From contig KQ482066.1 of assembly GCA_001430745.1 (NCBI GenBank), positions 186,473 through 213,746 on the forward strand: DNA of 27,274 bases, given 5' to 3'. Shown piece after piece: positions 1 to 9,061 of the stretch. Numbering within the stretch: position 1 is the stretch's first letter; each line of letters opens with the position of its first letter. The notes below the pieces were generated by a model that was not told where the DNA came from, ran no database searches, and worked only from the letters and a program-made list of their open reading frames with translations. This DNA comes from Auxenochlorella pyrenoidosa. Taxonomy: Eukaryota > Chlorophyta > Trebouxiophyceae > Chlorellales > Chlorellaceae. Position numbers and translations under genes: made by a program.

Positions 1-292
1 CGCTGCGCAGTGGCTCGTCTTGGAGACCTGCAGCCCAGCACACTGCATGAGCGGCCGGCTGGCCGCAGCGAGCAAGGAGCTCTTCCCGCCGCCCGTGAAC
101 CTCGATTCTTAAAAAAGTGCGCCCAGCCACCCCTGACCCGTACCCGTTGGCGCCCCCCCCCCCCCCGCCGCCCTGCAGGACGGCGTGCCCCTGCCCGTGC
201 GCGTGACCGCCACCCCGCTGCTCGAGCGCTCTGGTGGCAGCACCCGCATGCTGCTCGTGTTTGCGCCCATCAGGACGTCTGTGTCGGCCTGA
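1..292 (+). CDS. C-terminal end of an unidentified protein, PAS-like (partial)
   Basis: Two exons are readable: 1-94 (frame starting at base 2) and 179-292, joined in phase 0 across an intron of 84 bases with donor GTGAAC and a C-rich acceptor ending CTGCAG. The joined tail is about 68 residues and ends in TGA at 290-292. The last exon reads DGVPLPVRVTATPLLERSGG followed by STRMLLVFAPI. The alternating hydrophobic strands separated by a charged Gly-Gly turn resemble the last two beta-strands of a PAS domain. That assignment is inference from a short fragment; no catalytic motif is visible and the rest of the gene lies outside the window. A beta-rich domain of another family is possible. A long 3' UTR follows, with TGTAA at 1305-1309. 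Confidence 0.45.
154..178 (+). promoter_or_regulatory. C-run polypyrimidine tract and acceptor of the partial gene
   Basis: A run of about 14 C directly precedes the CTGCAG acceptor at 178. The same arrangement recurs at 3481-3502 and 6726-6777. Confidence 0.6.
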
Positions 293-1592
293 CCAGCCCG
301 CCCCGGCCCCAGGGCCGCTGGCAGCTGGGGCGCTGCGCTGCTGCTGCCCCGTGCCCAGGGAACACACACACAAGCTCCTGCTGCCCCTCTTTGCGCCCCC
401 AAACCGGCATGCCCGCGGCTGCTCTGCACCTGAGCAGCCCGCAGCCCCCCAGGGGCCCATGCATGCTGCAACGCGGCCCGGCCTCCCTCCTGGCACTCCG
501 CCCCGAGCTCAGCGCCCCCTGCTTTTTCCTCTCCCTCCTCGGTAGCCTGAAAAGCCTGTGCACTCCCCGCACTTGCGGGGCCTGGCTCTGCCAAGCTTCC
601 CTGCCAGGCGTGGCGGCGGAACCAGCCCGCCCAACTTCATGGCCCCCTGCTCGCTGCTCCTCGCGGGCCAACACCCCCAGCCCCGCAGCGGGCCCCTCAT
701 GATGCGCACGTCTGAAAGACACATACGCACCTGTCCGTGCTTCCCATCTCCCTGCCAGCTCTGCCCCTCTGCTTTGCACCCCCCTCCTTTCTCCGGCTGT
801 TGCCAAGTACGCATGCCCTGTGCGCCGATGCCCTGGCCTCCCTCCAGCGCAGGCCCTCCCCGCCCGTGCTCTCCTGATGCCCTGCTGTGCCTGCTCCTTC
901 TCCCGCGCATGTTGCCTGAACAACACCATGGCTGATGGATACATACACGCACGCAATACATCCAATTCTTAATGAGCGAACACTGTGCTGGCCTCCCTCT
1001 CCTCTCTAACTGCCCCTGCCTCTCCATCTCCGCCGCACTGCCTCCATTGCCGCCCTCCCCACGCGTTCCCTTCTTCTCCGTTCTTATCTCCAACAGCACC
1101 CCCTCCCCACCACCACTCGGCTAGCACCCGCATCGCTCCCGCTGTACCATCAGGCCCTCCTCAGGGCAGGGCAGCTGCCCATGCTGCCCTGCCCCAAAGA
1201 ACTTGCATCATGCTCATGCGCAGCATTCTTCCTACACCTGAGGGGGATGGCGACCCCTCACTCGTGCCGAATTATACGTGCTCCAATTCCTTGGCAATTT
1301 TCTGTGTAAATACAGCAAACCATGAGCAGGCGAAAGGTGGCGCCACCAGCAGAGAAGGTGGCGGCGCCAGCACACCCAGCAGGCTCGAGCCCAAGGCATG
1401 GCATAGGCTCTTGGATGGAAATCAATCGTTTCCTTGTCAACCCGCATTGCCTTCGCCAGAGTTTCTTGGCCTTGCCCCCTTTTGCGAACCAGGAAGCAGC
1501 GGAAAGAGCACCTCTGTCTGCCCCACCTGCTCCACCTCCAGCCACTGTCTACGAGTGAACTGAACCCTTGGCCAACCTCAAGAGCAGGCGAA
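293..1592. other. Long 3' UTR of the upstream gene plus short promoter region
   Basis: No reading frame here looks like a protein; the open frames are compositional. The first ~1,015 bases probably form the 3' UTR of the partial gene, ending near the green-algal polyadenylation signal TGTAA at 1305-1309. The remaining ~280 bases would hold the promoter and 5' UTR of the tRNA 2'-phosphotransferase gene. No clear TATA box is seen. Confidence 0.5.
1305..1309 (+). terminator. TGTAA polyadenylation signal
   Basis: TGTAA (within TGTGTAAATA) lies in a short AT-rich stretch downstream of the partial gene. This pentamer is the usual green-algal poly(A) signal and recurs after four of the other genes here. 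Confidence 0.5.
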
Positions 1593-3574
1593 ATGGGCTC
1601 AGGAGCTGAGAGGGACAGTGGCGCAGCTGATGGCGCTGCCGCCGCCAGCAACGGGCAGCAGGCCGGGAATGGCAACGGGGATGACCGCCTCACTGCGGTC
1701 AGCAAGGAAATGGCCAACCACCTGCGGCACGACCCTCCAGAAGGTAAGAGAGACAAGAGGGGTGTTTTGGAGGGCGGAGGAGCCGGGATGGCTGGGGTGG
1801 GGCTGCGCCTAGGCACCAAGGCTCCCAAAGCTCCCCGCCTAGGGCCGCTGCTGTGCCTCCTGGCCTCCTGGCCCGCGCAGGCATGGACGGCTGCGGCTTT
1901 GTGCGGGTGTCCAGACTGGTGGAGAAGATGAAGCAGGAGACGAGCCCCGAGGAGGTGCTGCACATCGTCAGGAGTGACGACAAGGTGGGCCGCTCTCTGT
2001 GCTATTGTTCCAAGCTCGCCGAGCTGGTCGTGCGGTGTTCACTGAGCGAGGCATGCGTGACAGCTTGGGACACAGGGAGGCAGGGAGCCAGGGCACCTGC
2101 GGCAGCGGCCCGCTGGCGACCGGCCGGATAGCCCGACTGCAGTGGGCAGCACGGCAACAACCGGCCGAAACCATACCTCCAAGTGTGGAAGTTGACCGAC
2201 CGTGCCTGGCTGTGTGCTCTGTTAGCCTGTCGGGCCTGCCCCTGCCTGGCCTGCAGGGGCGGTACCAGCTGGCAGATGAGGGGGAGGGGGAACTTCAGGT
2301 GCGGGCGGTGCAGGGCCACTCGGGTGAGCAGGCAGCGCTGCGCCTGGTGGGTGGCAGCACTGCAGGCCAGCGCTTTGCCCGGCTGGACGCAGGGCAAGCA
2401 TGGCAGGCGGGATGAGAATGCACGTTTGGCCGGTCACTTCTTACGTCAGCTGCACAGCCCTGGAAGACGCAGGGTGAGCAGCAGGGCGTGCTGCCGATGC
2501 CTTGGGCAGCACAGGCGCCACTTCCCTCATCCCACTGCTGCCTGCCCGGCTGCAGTGCCGCTGAATAACCCGCTGCACGACCCCATCCGCGCACCCGAGG
2601 AGGTGCCTCTCGCACTGCACGCCACCAGCCCAGAAAAGTTAGTGGGGTGCGCAGGCTGCGCTGCCGGCAACAGGAACTGCCGGCACCACAGCCGCTGCTC
2701 TTGGTTCCCTTGTAACTGCTCCCTTGCTCATGTATCTGGCCCAGCATGGGATCGACTTTGCTGCTTGCACCAAACCAGTGCACACTCGCCTGCCCGCTTG
2801 GCGCGCCCCTGCCCCTTTACCGCGCAGCTGGGAGAAGATCCAGCGCAGCGGCGAGCTGCGGCGCATGCACCGCACGCACGTGCACTTTGCCTCGGAGCCG
2901 AAGCACCTGCGTGGCGACGAGTGGGCCAGCGTGCTGCTGCAGGTGCCTCGCCAGCGGTGCCTCACACCCTCTGTTCTGCCCTGGCAGTGCCCGCGCTCAT
3001 TCCTGTGCTTTGCAGCGTGGCGGGGGCGCAACTGTGATGGCAGGCGTGCCGCTGTGCACGGGCATGGCAAGGCAGGGGGCCGTATCGCGCCAGGCAGAGG
3101 CCGGGCACCCACGCTGTGCTCACAACCCCAGGCCTCAACCTTCCCTCCCAACTAACCACCCACCCACCGCCCCCGCGGCCCCCGCCCACACCCCCTTTGG
3201 CCGGGCTTAGGTGGACCTGCGACTTGCCATAGAGGCGGGCCTGCCCTTCTGCCGTGCCGCCAACGGGGTGGTGCTCAGCGAGGGGCCCATCCCCCTGCGG
3301 CTCCTGCGGCGGGTCATGGTGGGTGTGGGCTGCGCCGATGTAGCGACGATGGGGCGCGCGGTGGGGCGGAAGGGAGGGGGTTGTGGGGCTACAGCCGGCA
3401 AAACCACAGTCTGTGCGTCACTCATGAACTGCCGCCACTGACTGCAAGGCCAGCTCGCCCACGTTGCGCCCGCTCTTTGCCCCCCCCCCCCCCCTCCTGC
3501 AGCTGCGGGACTTGCCAGATGAATGGCAGAGGGAGATACCCAACCGCGAGCGCCTGCTGCGGGAGGAGCGCTGA
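1593..3574 (+). CDS. TPT1: tRNA 2'-phosphotransferase (Tpt1/KptA family)
   Basis: The predicted protein has 232 residues from seven exons: 1593-1743, 1881-1984, 2257-2323, 2556-2637, 2828-2942, 3211-3318 and 3503-3574; all phases join cleanly. The family removes the 2'-phosphate left at the ligated junction of spliced tRNA, passing it to NAD+ and releasing ADP-ribose cyclic phosphate and nicotinamide. After a Gly/Ala-rich N-terminus of about 30 residues come SKEMANHLRHD (Arg45-His46, the conserved RH pair), a GMDGCGFV strand, and the helix ending IVRSDDKGRYQL. Next are VRAVQGHS (Arg101), LHATSPENW, LRRMHRTHVHFA and finally AANGVVLSEG (190-199). Order and length match Tpt1. Two deviations are visible: the usual HGT is HAT at 129-131, and the usual SGMR loop is replaced by HLRGDEW, leaving Arg163 as the likely fourth catalytic Arg. 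TGTAA follows at 3834. Confidence 0.92.
3481..3502 (+). promoter_or_regulatory. C-run polypyrimidine tract and acceptor of Tpt1 intron 6
   Basis: Fourteen C followed by TCCTGCAG precede the last Tpt1 exon. Confidence 0.6.
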
Positions 3575-4214
3575 AGCCCATGGGGAGGGGCGGCTGCGAG
3601 CAGCGTGGCATGCTCTCGCGCACGTGCCTTGCGTGGCAGCAGGTGTTGCTGCCACGGACCAGCAACACAAGGAGCGCGATCGAGCAGCACTTGGAGGAAG
3701 AACCAACCAATGGGCTATGCTCTTGCGTCTTCTCTTTAGCACTTAGGAGTTCAGGAAACTGAGAGAGCACATGTGATAGCTGCTTTGTACCATGATTTTT
3801 CTGCGTGTGTGCATCTGTGCAAGAGGACAGTGCTGTAATCAGCGGCAGCACTGATGGGCCTTGAATGGAATTATTGGCAAGGTGCCAGTCATGCCACTGT
3901 CCACTGTCCCTGATGCCTGCACCGTTGTCAGCTCGGCATTGACTAGCCTGCGAACAATCCTTGCTGCTCAACAATTATGCGGATGCTAGCACACGTACAG
4001 GCATATGCTGCTCATGGTATCGCCACCTTGCACCTGCAAGCACTTGCGAGGCGCCGGCGCCAGCGCCTACGCTCTGAGCGCTCGGCTGTGGCAGCCGCAG
4101 ATAATGCATGCATGCATGGCTGTTCTGCCACCTCCGCGGCACCCCACCGCCTCTCATCTATTATTGGTAGCTGCTGTGGGACAGAAACTCGTGTCGGAGG
4201 CAACACGCGGGGCG
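3575..4214. other. Tpt1 3' UTR and upstream region of the F-box/LRR gene
   Basis: No coding sequence is seen. The first ~270 bases are the likely 3' UTR. Bases 4105-4118 hold an alternating TGCATGCATGCATG tract about 100 bases before the F-box start codon. It looks like plant RY (CATGCA) elements but may be a simple repeat. No TATA box stands out. Confidence 0.4.
3834..3838 (+). terminator. TGTAA polyadenylation signal of the Tpt1 gene
   Basis: TGTAA lies 260 bases after the stop codon in a locally AT-richer stretch, the expected position for a green-algal poly(A) signal. Confidence 0.6.
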
Positions 4215-7200
4215 ATGGCGGAGGGGAGCAGGCCCTCATGGGAGCACCTACCCTCCTCCCTGCTATGTCATATTGCGGGACTGATGTCAGGGAGCGACAG
4301 CATCTATCGCGCCAAGACCCTTCTCCGGCTCGTGTGCTCTAGCTGGAGCGTGAGCCTGCCGATTAGTGAGGGGGCGGGGAGGGCTGAGAAGGGTTTGGAA
4401 AAGCTTTAAAGCACGAAGGAAACGGTAGGAGTGGCCACCTGGGCATGCATGCTACCCCGCTGGCGCCGGCGCTCGTTTGCCGCGGGCCGGCCTGCCAAAA
4501 TGCAAGCTTTCCTCACCCTGCTGCCTCGCAGGCCATGCAAGGATTTGGGACTGGCAGCCCGGGATGGATGTATCGATCGCCCCACACGTGCTTCACATCG
4601 AGCTCCTGGCGCCGCTGCTTCGACCCTCGATCGGCCCACTGCCGGCCCTTCCCGCCTGCCCCCGCCTGCACAGGCTCACGCTGCAGCACGTGCACAGCAC
4701 TGCACTGCCGGCGCTCTGCCACCTGACCAAGCTGCAGCGGCTGGATGCAACGGGTAGGTAGCGCAGGGGTTGCAGCCTGCCCCGTTTGGCTGCGCACGCA
4801 CAGCACCCCTGCCTGCGCTGCCTGTGCAGCACTGGCAACGTGTCGTCCTGCTGTTCTGCTCCCACATTGCAGTCCTCTTCACATCTGCTGCCGCCGACGC
4901 CCCCGGCTGGCTGGACTGGGCATCTGGCCTGCACCAGCTGCACAGGCTACGTCTGACGGCGGCGGTGACCTGGCTGCAGCCAGAGGAAGGGCTGGCAGCG
5001 CTGCTGCCGCTGCGGCGGCGATTGTCAACCCTTCGGCTGGATGGCTGCGTGCTGCTGACAGACGTTGGGGCGCCCATGCTGGCGCAGCTCAGGTCGGTGC
5101 AGTGCCTGTGCCTGTGTCCCAGCAGCTGACGGGCAGCGCGGCCCAACTCATGCGTGTGTCTGGCCGGCCTCCAACTGCCTGCACACGGCTTGCTCAGCCG
5201 GACGCCTCTCTGCCTGGCGCCTCAGCCAAGCAGCGCTTCTCAGTCTTTTCTGTGCCGGGTCTGTGGGTTTTATTTGCAGGCCGCATTCTGCAGGCTTGCA
5301 GCCTGCACTGGCAGCCAGAGAGAGGGCACGCTGCGGGCACCCCTGTGTGATGCACCTCGCCCCCAGGCGCCCCCTCGCTGCACCTCCAGCCCCTGCCCTC
5401 CCACTCCGTCGCCGCTGCCCTGCACCGCAGCCTGCTGAGGCGGCTGGAGGTGACGTGCTGCCAGCTGAGCCAGGCAGGGCTGGATGGGCTGGCTGCGGCG
5501 CTGCCGTTGCTGGCCCACGTCGAGCTGCACCTGCACGACGGTATGGCAGGTCAGGGGCTTCAGTGCTTTTGCTGTGCCGAGTTGGCCGCCGCAGTGTGCT
5601 GGGCATGAAGCAAACGCATTTCCTTTCCCTGCCCAAAACCACCGCCCTGTGATGTTGGCGTAGGCAGGCTGAGCAGCAGCCGGGGCAGCCATCGGTGCAT
5701 GCTTGTGACCACCACCTCTGACAACATGCACTGCCATGTCGCTGGGTGCTCAGCATCATGCTGAGAGCCGCTTGCTCCCCAAGAAAACCTTCAACCAGTT
5801 GCCAGGTGGCTGTGTGCCTGTTTCCTACGCCTCGTGCTTTGCAAAGCCCATGACCAGCTGCACTCCAGCTCAGCTGACAAGCCTTTCCATGGCCCACCCT
5901 GAGCTGCAGCCGACTGCCTGCTGCAGCGCTCCTGTGTTGGCAGGGGGGGCGCGCTCACAGCGCACGTCACGCGCACCAAGGCGGCATCCCTGCTCGCGGC
6001 AGCTTCCGTGCAGATGCCCGGCGTGTCCAGCCTGGCGGTGGTGCATCCAGGCGGCAGCTTCCTGCTCACCTGGCCCCCCGACTTTTGCCTGATGACCGCT
6101 CTGACAGCGCTCAGGTGCGCCTGGTTGGCAACGGGTGCGCCAGCTGGGCTCGCCGGAGTTGGGCGGGCACCCATCTGTCTGCCTGCACGGTGTTGTTCAC
6201 CTTATGTTTGCTCTGTGCTCGGCTCGGGGCCTTGCCAAATGCGAGCTGAACATGCAGTGTGCAAGATGGAAGATGCCTTGCTGTCTCCGACCGCCAGTGC
6301 CCCTCCCCCTGCAGCCTGCCCCGCATCCAGCTGCCGCCCGAGGCGGCGCGCCAGCTGGCCGCCTGCACCGCCCTGCACCGGCTCGACGCCGAGCTGCACT
6401 TTTCGGTGCGCGACGACGCGCTGGCGGGCTGGGCGGCGCTCTCCCGCCTGCGCTGCCTGCGCCTCTGCGGCTCTTTCTACCTGTCTGACGCCGCACTGGC
6501 GGCGGTGCTGGCGGCCATGCCGCACCTGCAGGTGGGCACAGGCAGGCTGCGGGTTGCATTATAAGGATGTGGTGTTGCCGGGGTTGGTGCAGACTGGGAT
6601 GCACCGCAAGGCTCGCTGCTGGCCAGCAGTCGTGCCCTCGTTCCCGCTTTCAACAGCCGGGTACAAGCCCCACTTGTTGCGAAGGGCCGCATCAGCAGCC
6701 ACTCCAAGGGCTGCATCAGCAACGCCCCCCCCCCCCACCCCCACCCCCACCCCCCACTGTCTGCCCCGCCCCGGCAGGAGCTGCGACTGGAGCAGGTGCA
6801 GGGCAGCGGCGCGATGCTGGCGCCGCTGGCCGCCATGCCCGACCTGCGCTCCCTGGAACTGGCTGCCTGCCACCTGAGCGACGCAGACGCGCTGCGCGCC
6901 GCGCTGTGCTCCGCCACTGGGCTGGCAAGCCTCAGAGTGCAGGTGGGCACATGCTGTGCGAGGGGTGGCAGTCCAGCTGGCTGCATCACACAACACGCGC
7001 AGCTGCGCGCCGCCCCCGCCGTTCGAAAGGTGCATCAGGCTTGCTTCACTGCTGTATCCGGGCACCTTGGCATGGGTCCAAACCTGTACCACGGCGCAGC
7101 ACATGCTCTTACTGCTTGAGCACGCGTTGGTGCGCCCCGCTGCTCCTCTCTTCTGCGCTGCAGTCGTGCGGCATCCAGAGCGAGCTGTGCGAGGGGGTGG

Positions 7201-8148
7201 TGGCCGCCCTGCACAGGCTGCGCGGCCTGAGGGAGCTGCGGCTGGGCCTGCGCCGCGCGCCGTCCGCCTCGACAGGCCAGTCAAAAGGGCGGGCCGTGGG
7301 GTGGGTGCGATTGTGGCGCGGGGGAACCATTCGGGCTCCCAAAGTGCGGCCCCTGCCTGCCCGCTGCCTGGCGTCTCGCCTGCCGGTTGCATGCACGCAC
7401 GTGCCCAGGTTGCCCACGCCCCTGTTACACACCTTCAAGCCGCCCTTCTGGCTGCAGCCGAGGCCATTGCTGCGGGGTGTGCCGCCTGCACCCAGCTCAC
7501 GTCGCTGGATGTGCACTTCCCTGGCTACTCCCCCGTCCCTGCCGTGCCCGCTGTGCACGCCTGGTGCCAGCTCAGCGTGCTGTCCGGCCTTCGCAGCCTG
7601 CACGCCTCCACCGGGGTGGGCTGGGATGCCGCGGGCTTTGCGGCGGTGGTGGCAGCTGCCACGGCGCTGCGGGCCGCCACAATCACCGACAACGGAGGGT
7701 CAGGTGAGCGGGAAATGGGGAAGGCGCCTATTGGGGCATTCCCCCTGGGGGGCTGTGCGCCGCACAAACTTGAGCTCAGGCCACCCGGCAGCACGGAAGA
7801 CACCTCCCCAGCTGTCTCAAGTCTCTGCTGCACTCATCACCCTCCACGTGCTGCCGCCCCTGCTGGCAACCTGCCTGAGCCTCCAAACTCTCCCTGGCCG
7901 GCGTGCCCCCACATGCCCCTGCAGTCGATGTGCGCTGGGCCCAGGCACTGGTCGCAGCGCGGCAGCTGAGCTCCCTCCACCTGAACTCGTGCCGCCAGCT
8001 GGGCGCCGACGCCGTGCCCCTGCTGTGCCAGCTGTCCTCCCTGACCCGCCTCTCCTGCTTCCGCTGCCGCGGGTTGGAGGGCGGGGATGTGATTCACAGC
8101 CTTCGTGCCAGCCTGCCCTGCCTGGCCACCCTGGTCATGCACGACTGA
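4215..8148 (+). CDS. F-box and leucine-rich-repeat protein
   Basis: About 626 residues from ten exons. Preferred model: 4215-4365, 4532-4753, 4873-5092, 5440-5540, 5961-6114, 6315-6531, 6778-6942, 7164-7295, 7409-7703 and 7925-8148. The N-terminus (about residues 9-45) has the F-box pattern SWEHLPSSLLCHIAGLM followed by LRLVCSSW. The rest is a run of LRR-type segments such as LHRLTLQHV, LSTLRLDGC, LRRLEVTCCQLS, LRCLRLCGS, LRSLELAACHLS and LSSLHLNSC, several with the LsD...L of RNI/Amn1-like repeats. Such proteins usually act as substrate receptors of SCF ubiquitin ligases through Skp1; the target cannot be read from sequence. The exon 4 and 5 acceptors and the exon 8/9 junction are least certain: the latter could use a GC donor at 7276 with acceptor at 7466 instead. 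Most introns fall near LRR unit borders. Confidence 0.8.
6726..6777 (+). promoter_or_regulatory. CCCCCA-repeat polypyrimidine tract in the F-box/LRR gene
   Basis: A long C run followed by CCCCCA-type repeats and a GGCAG acceptor precedes exon 7 (6778). Confidence 0.55.
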
Positions 8149-9061
8149 GTGACCAGGCAAGGTCACCATTGTGACGCCCATATCCCAGGTTTCGTTCAGT
8201 GTGTTCCCCCCAGTACAGCAATCCAACCTGAGCATGCGTCGATGCGCACGATGCTGACATGCAAGATTCCAATCTACGATTCTTAACGTCCTCATCCAGT
8301 CTTATTGCTAGGGTGCAATGTCCAGTGCGCAACAAAACGTTGCTGCCACAAGCCTTGATATTTCTGGATTGCATGATACTGCCTGCACCGGCGCATCAAT
8401 CGAGTGCGGCCTCTCCACACATGTACATACTGTTCAGGCTTCATCCCAATCCAACCGTGACACCCTATATATCTGCTTGCCTACTGTTGCTCGGTCTTGG
8501 CTCCTTCGCATGTCAGTCCAATGTCTATGCTCACCAAGCCTGCTTATGCACTGTAACACGCTATCCGTGCCCAGCATCTTGATTCATTGATTCATCAAGT
8601 GCACATGGATTGAGAGTGATTTGTACTGTATGAGCCGCGATCAGAGGGCAAGAGTCGGCGGGATCGGCAGTATGTGAGATGAAACAGGGCGCCTGAAAAG
8701 GAGTGCGGACAGGGCAGTGAGGGACAATGAAAGTGAGCGGTCGATGATATTGCTGTGGGCAGGGAGGATGCATTTATTGTGTGTGTCTGGGGGCACAGTT
8801 CGCGGCTGATGGCTCGAAGAGATTGAAGGGGATCGGCAGAAGGCACTGCATGCACAGGGGCGCTTCACGGGCAGCAAGGGGAGGGCCAGAGCCTGGGCGC
8901 AGCGACGATGGCGGCACCAGGCCGGCCGCAGTGGCCAGCCCGGTGCGACGCCACCAGGCTTGCCCTGCACTGGCACGCAGCGGCCGCGCTGCCGCAGCGT
9001 GGGAGGCCGCTGCGCCGCACGCCGCCACGTGGCGTGCCCGGCGCGAGGCCGGCGCCCCGCA
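8149..9061. other. Convergent intergenic region (two 3' UTRs)
   Basis: The F-box/LRR gene (+) and the Sec14-like gene (-) end facing each other. No coding sequence is seen. TGTAA at 8552 serves the + gene. No minus-strand TGTAA (TTACA on +) was found; the minus strand has an AATAAA near 8770-8775, which may or may not serve the Sec14-like gene. Confidence 0.5.
8552..8556 (+). terminator. TGTAA polyadenylation signal of the F-box/LRR gene
   Basis: TGTAA lies about 400 bases after the stop codon in an AT-richer 3' UTR. Confidence 0.55.

Noticed and set aside
4105..4118. TGCATG repeat as a seed-type RY promoter element
   Set aside because: It may be a simple GCAT repeat; no evidence of a B3-type regulator site in this context, so it is mentioned only as a note.
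6567..8174. + strand open frame of 535 codons overlapping the F-box/LRR gene
   Set aside because: It runs through several introns in a frame different from the LRR exons and gives Pro/Arg/Cys-rich text without LRR pattern.
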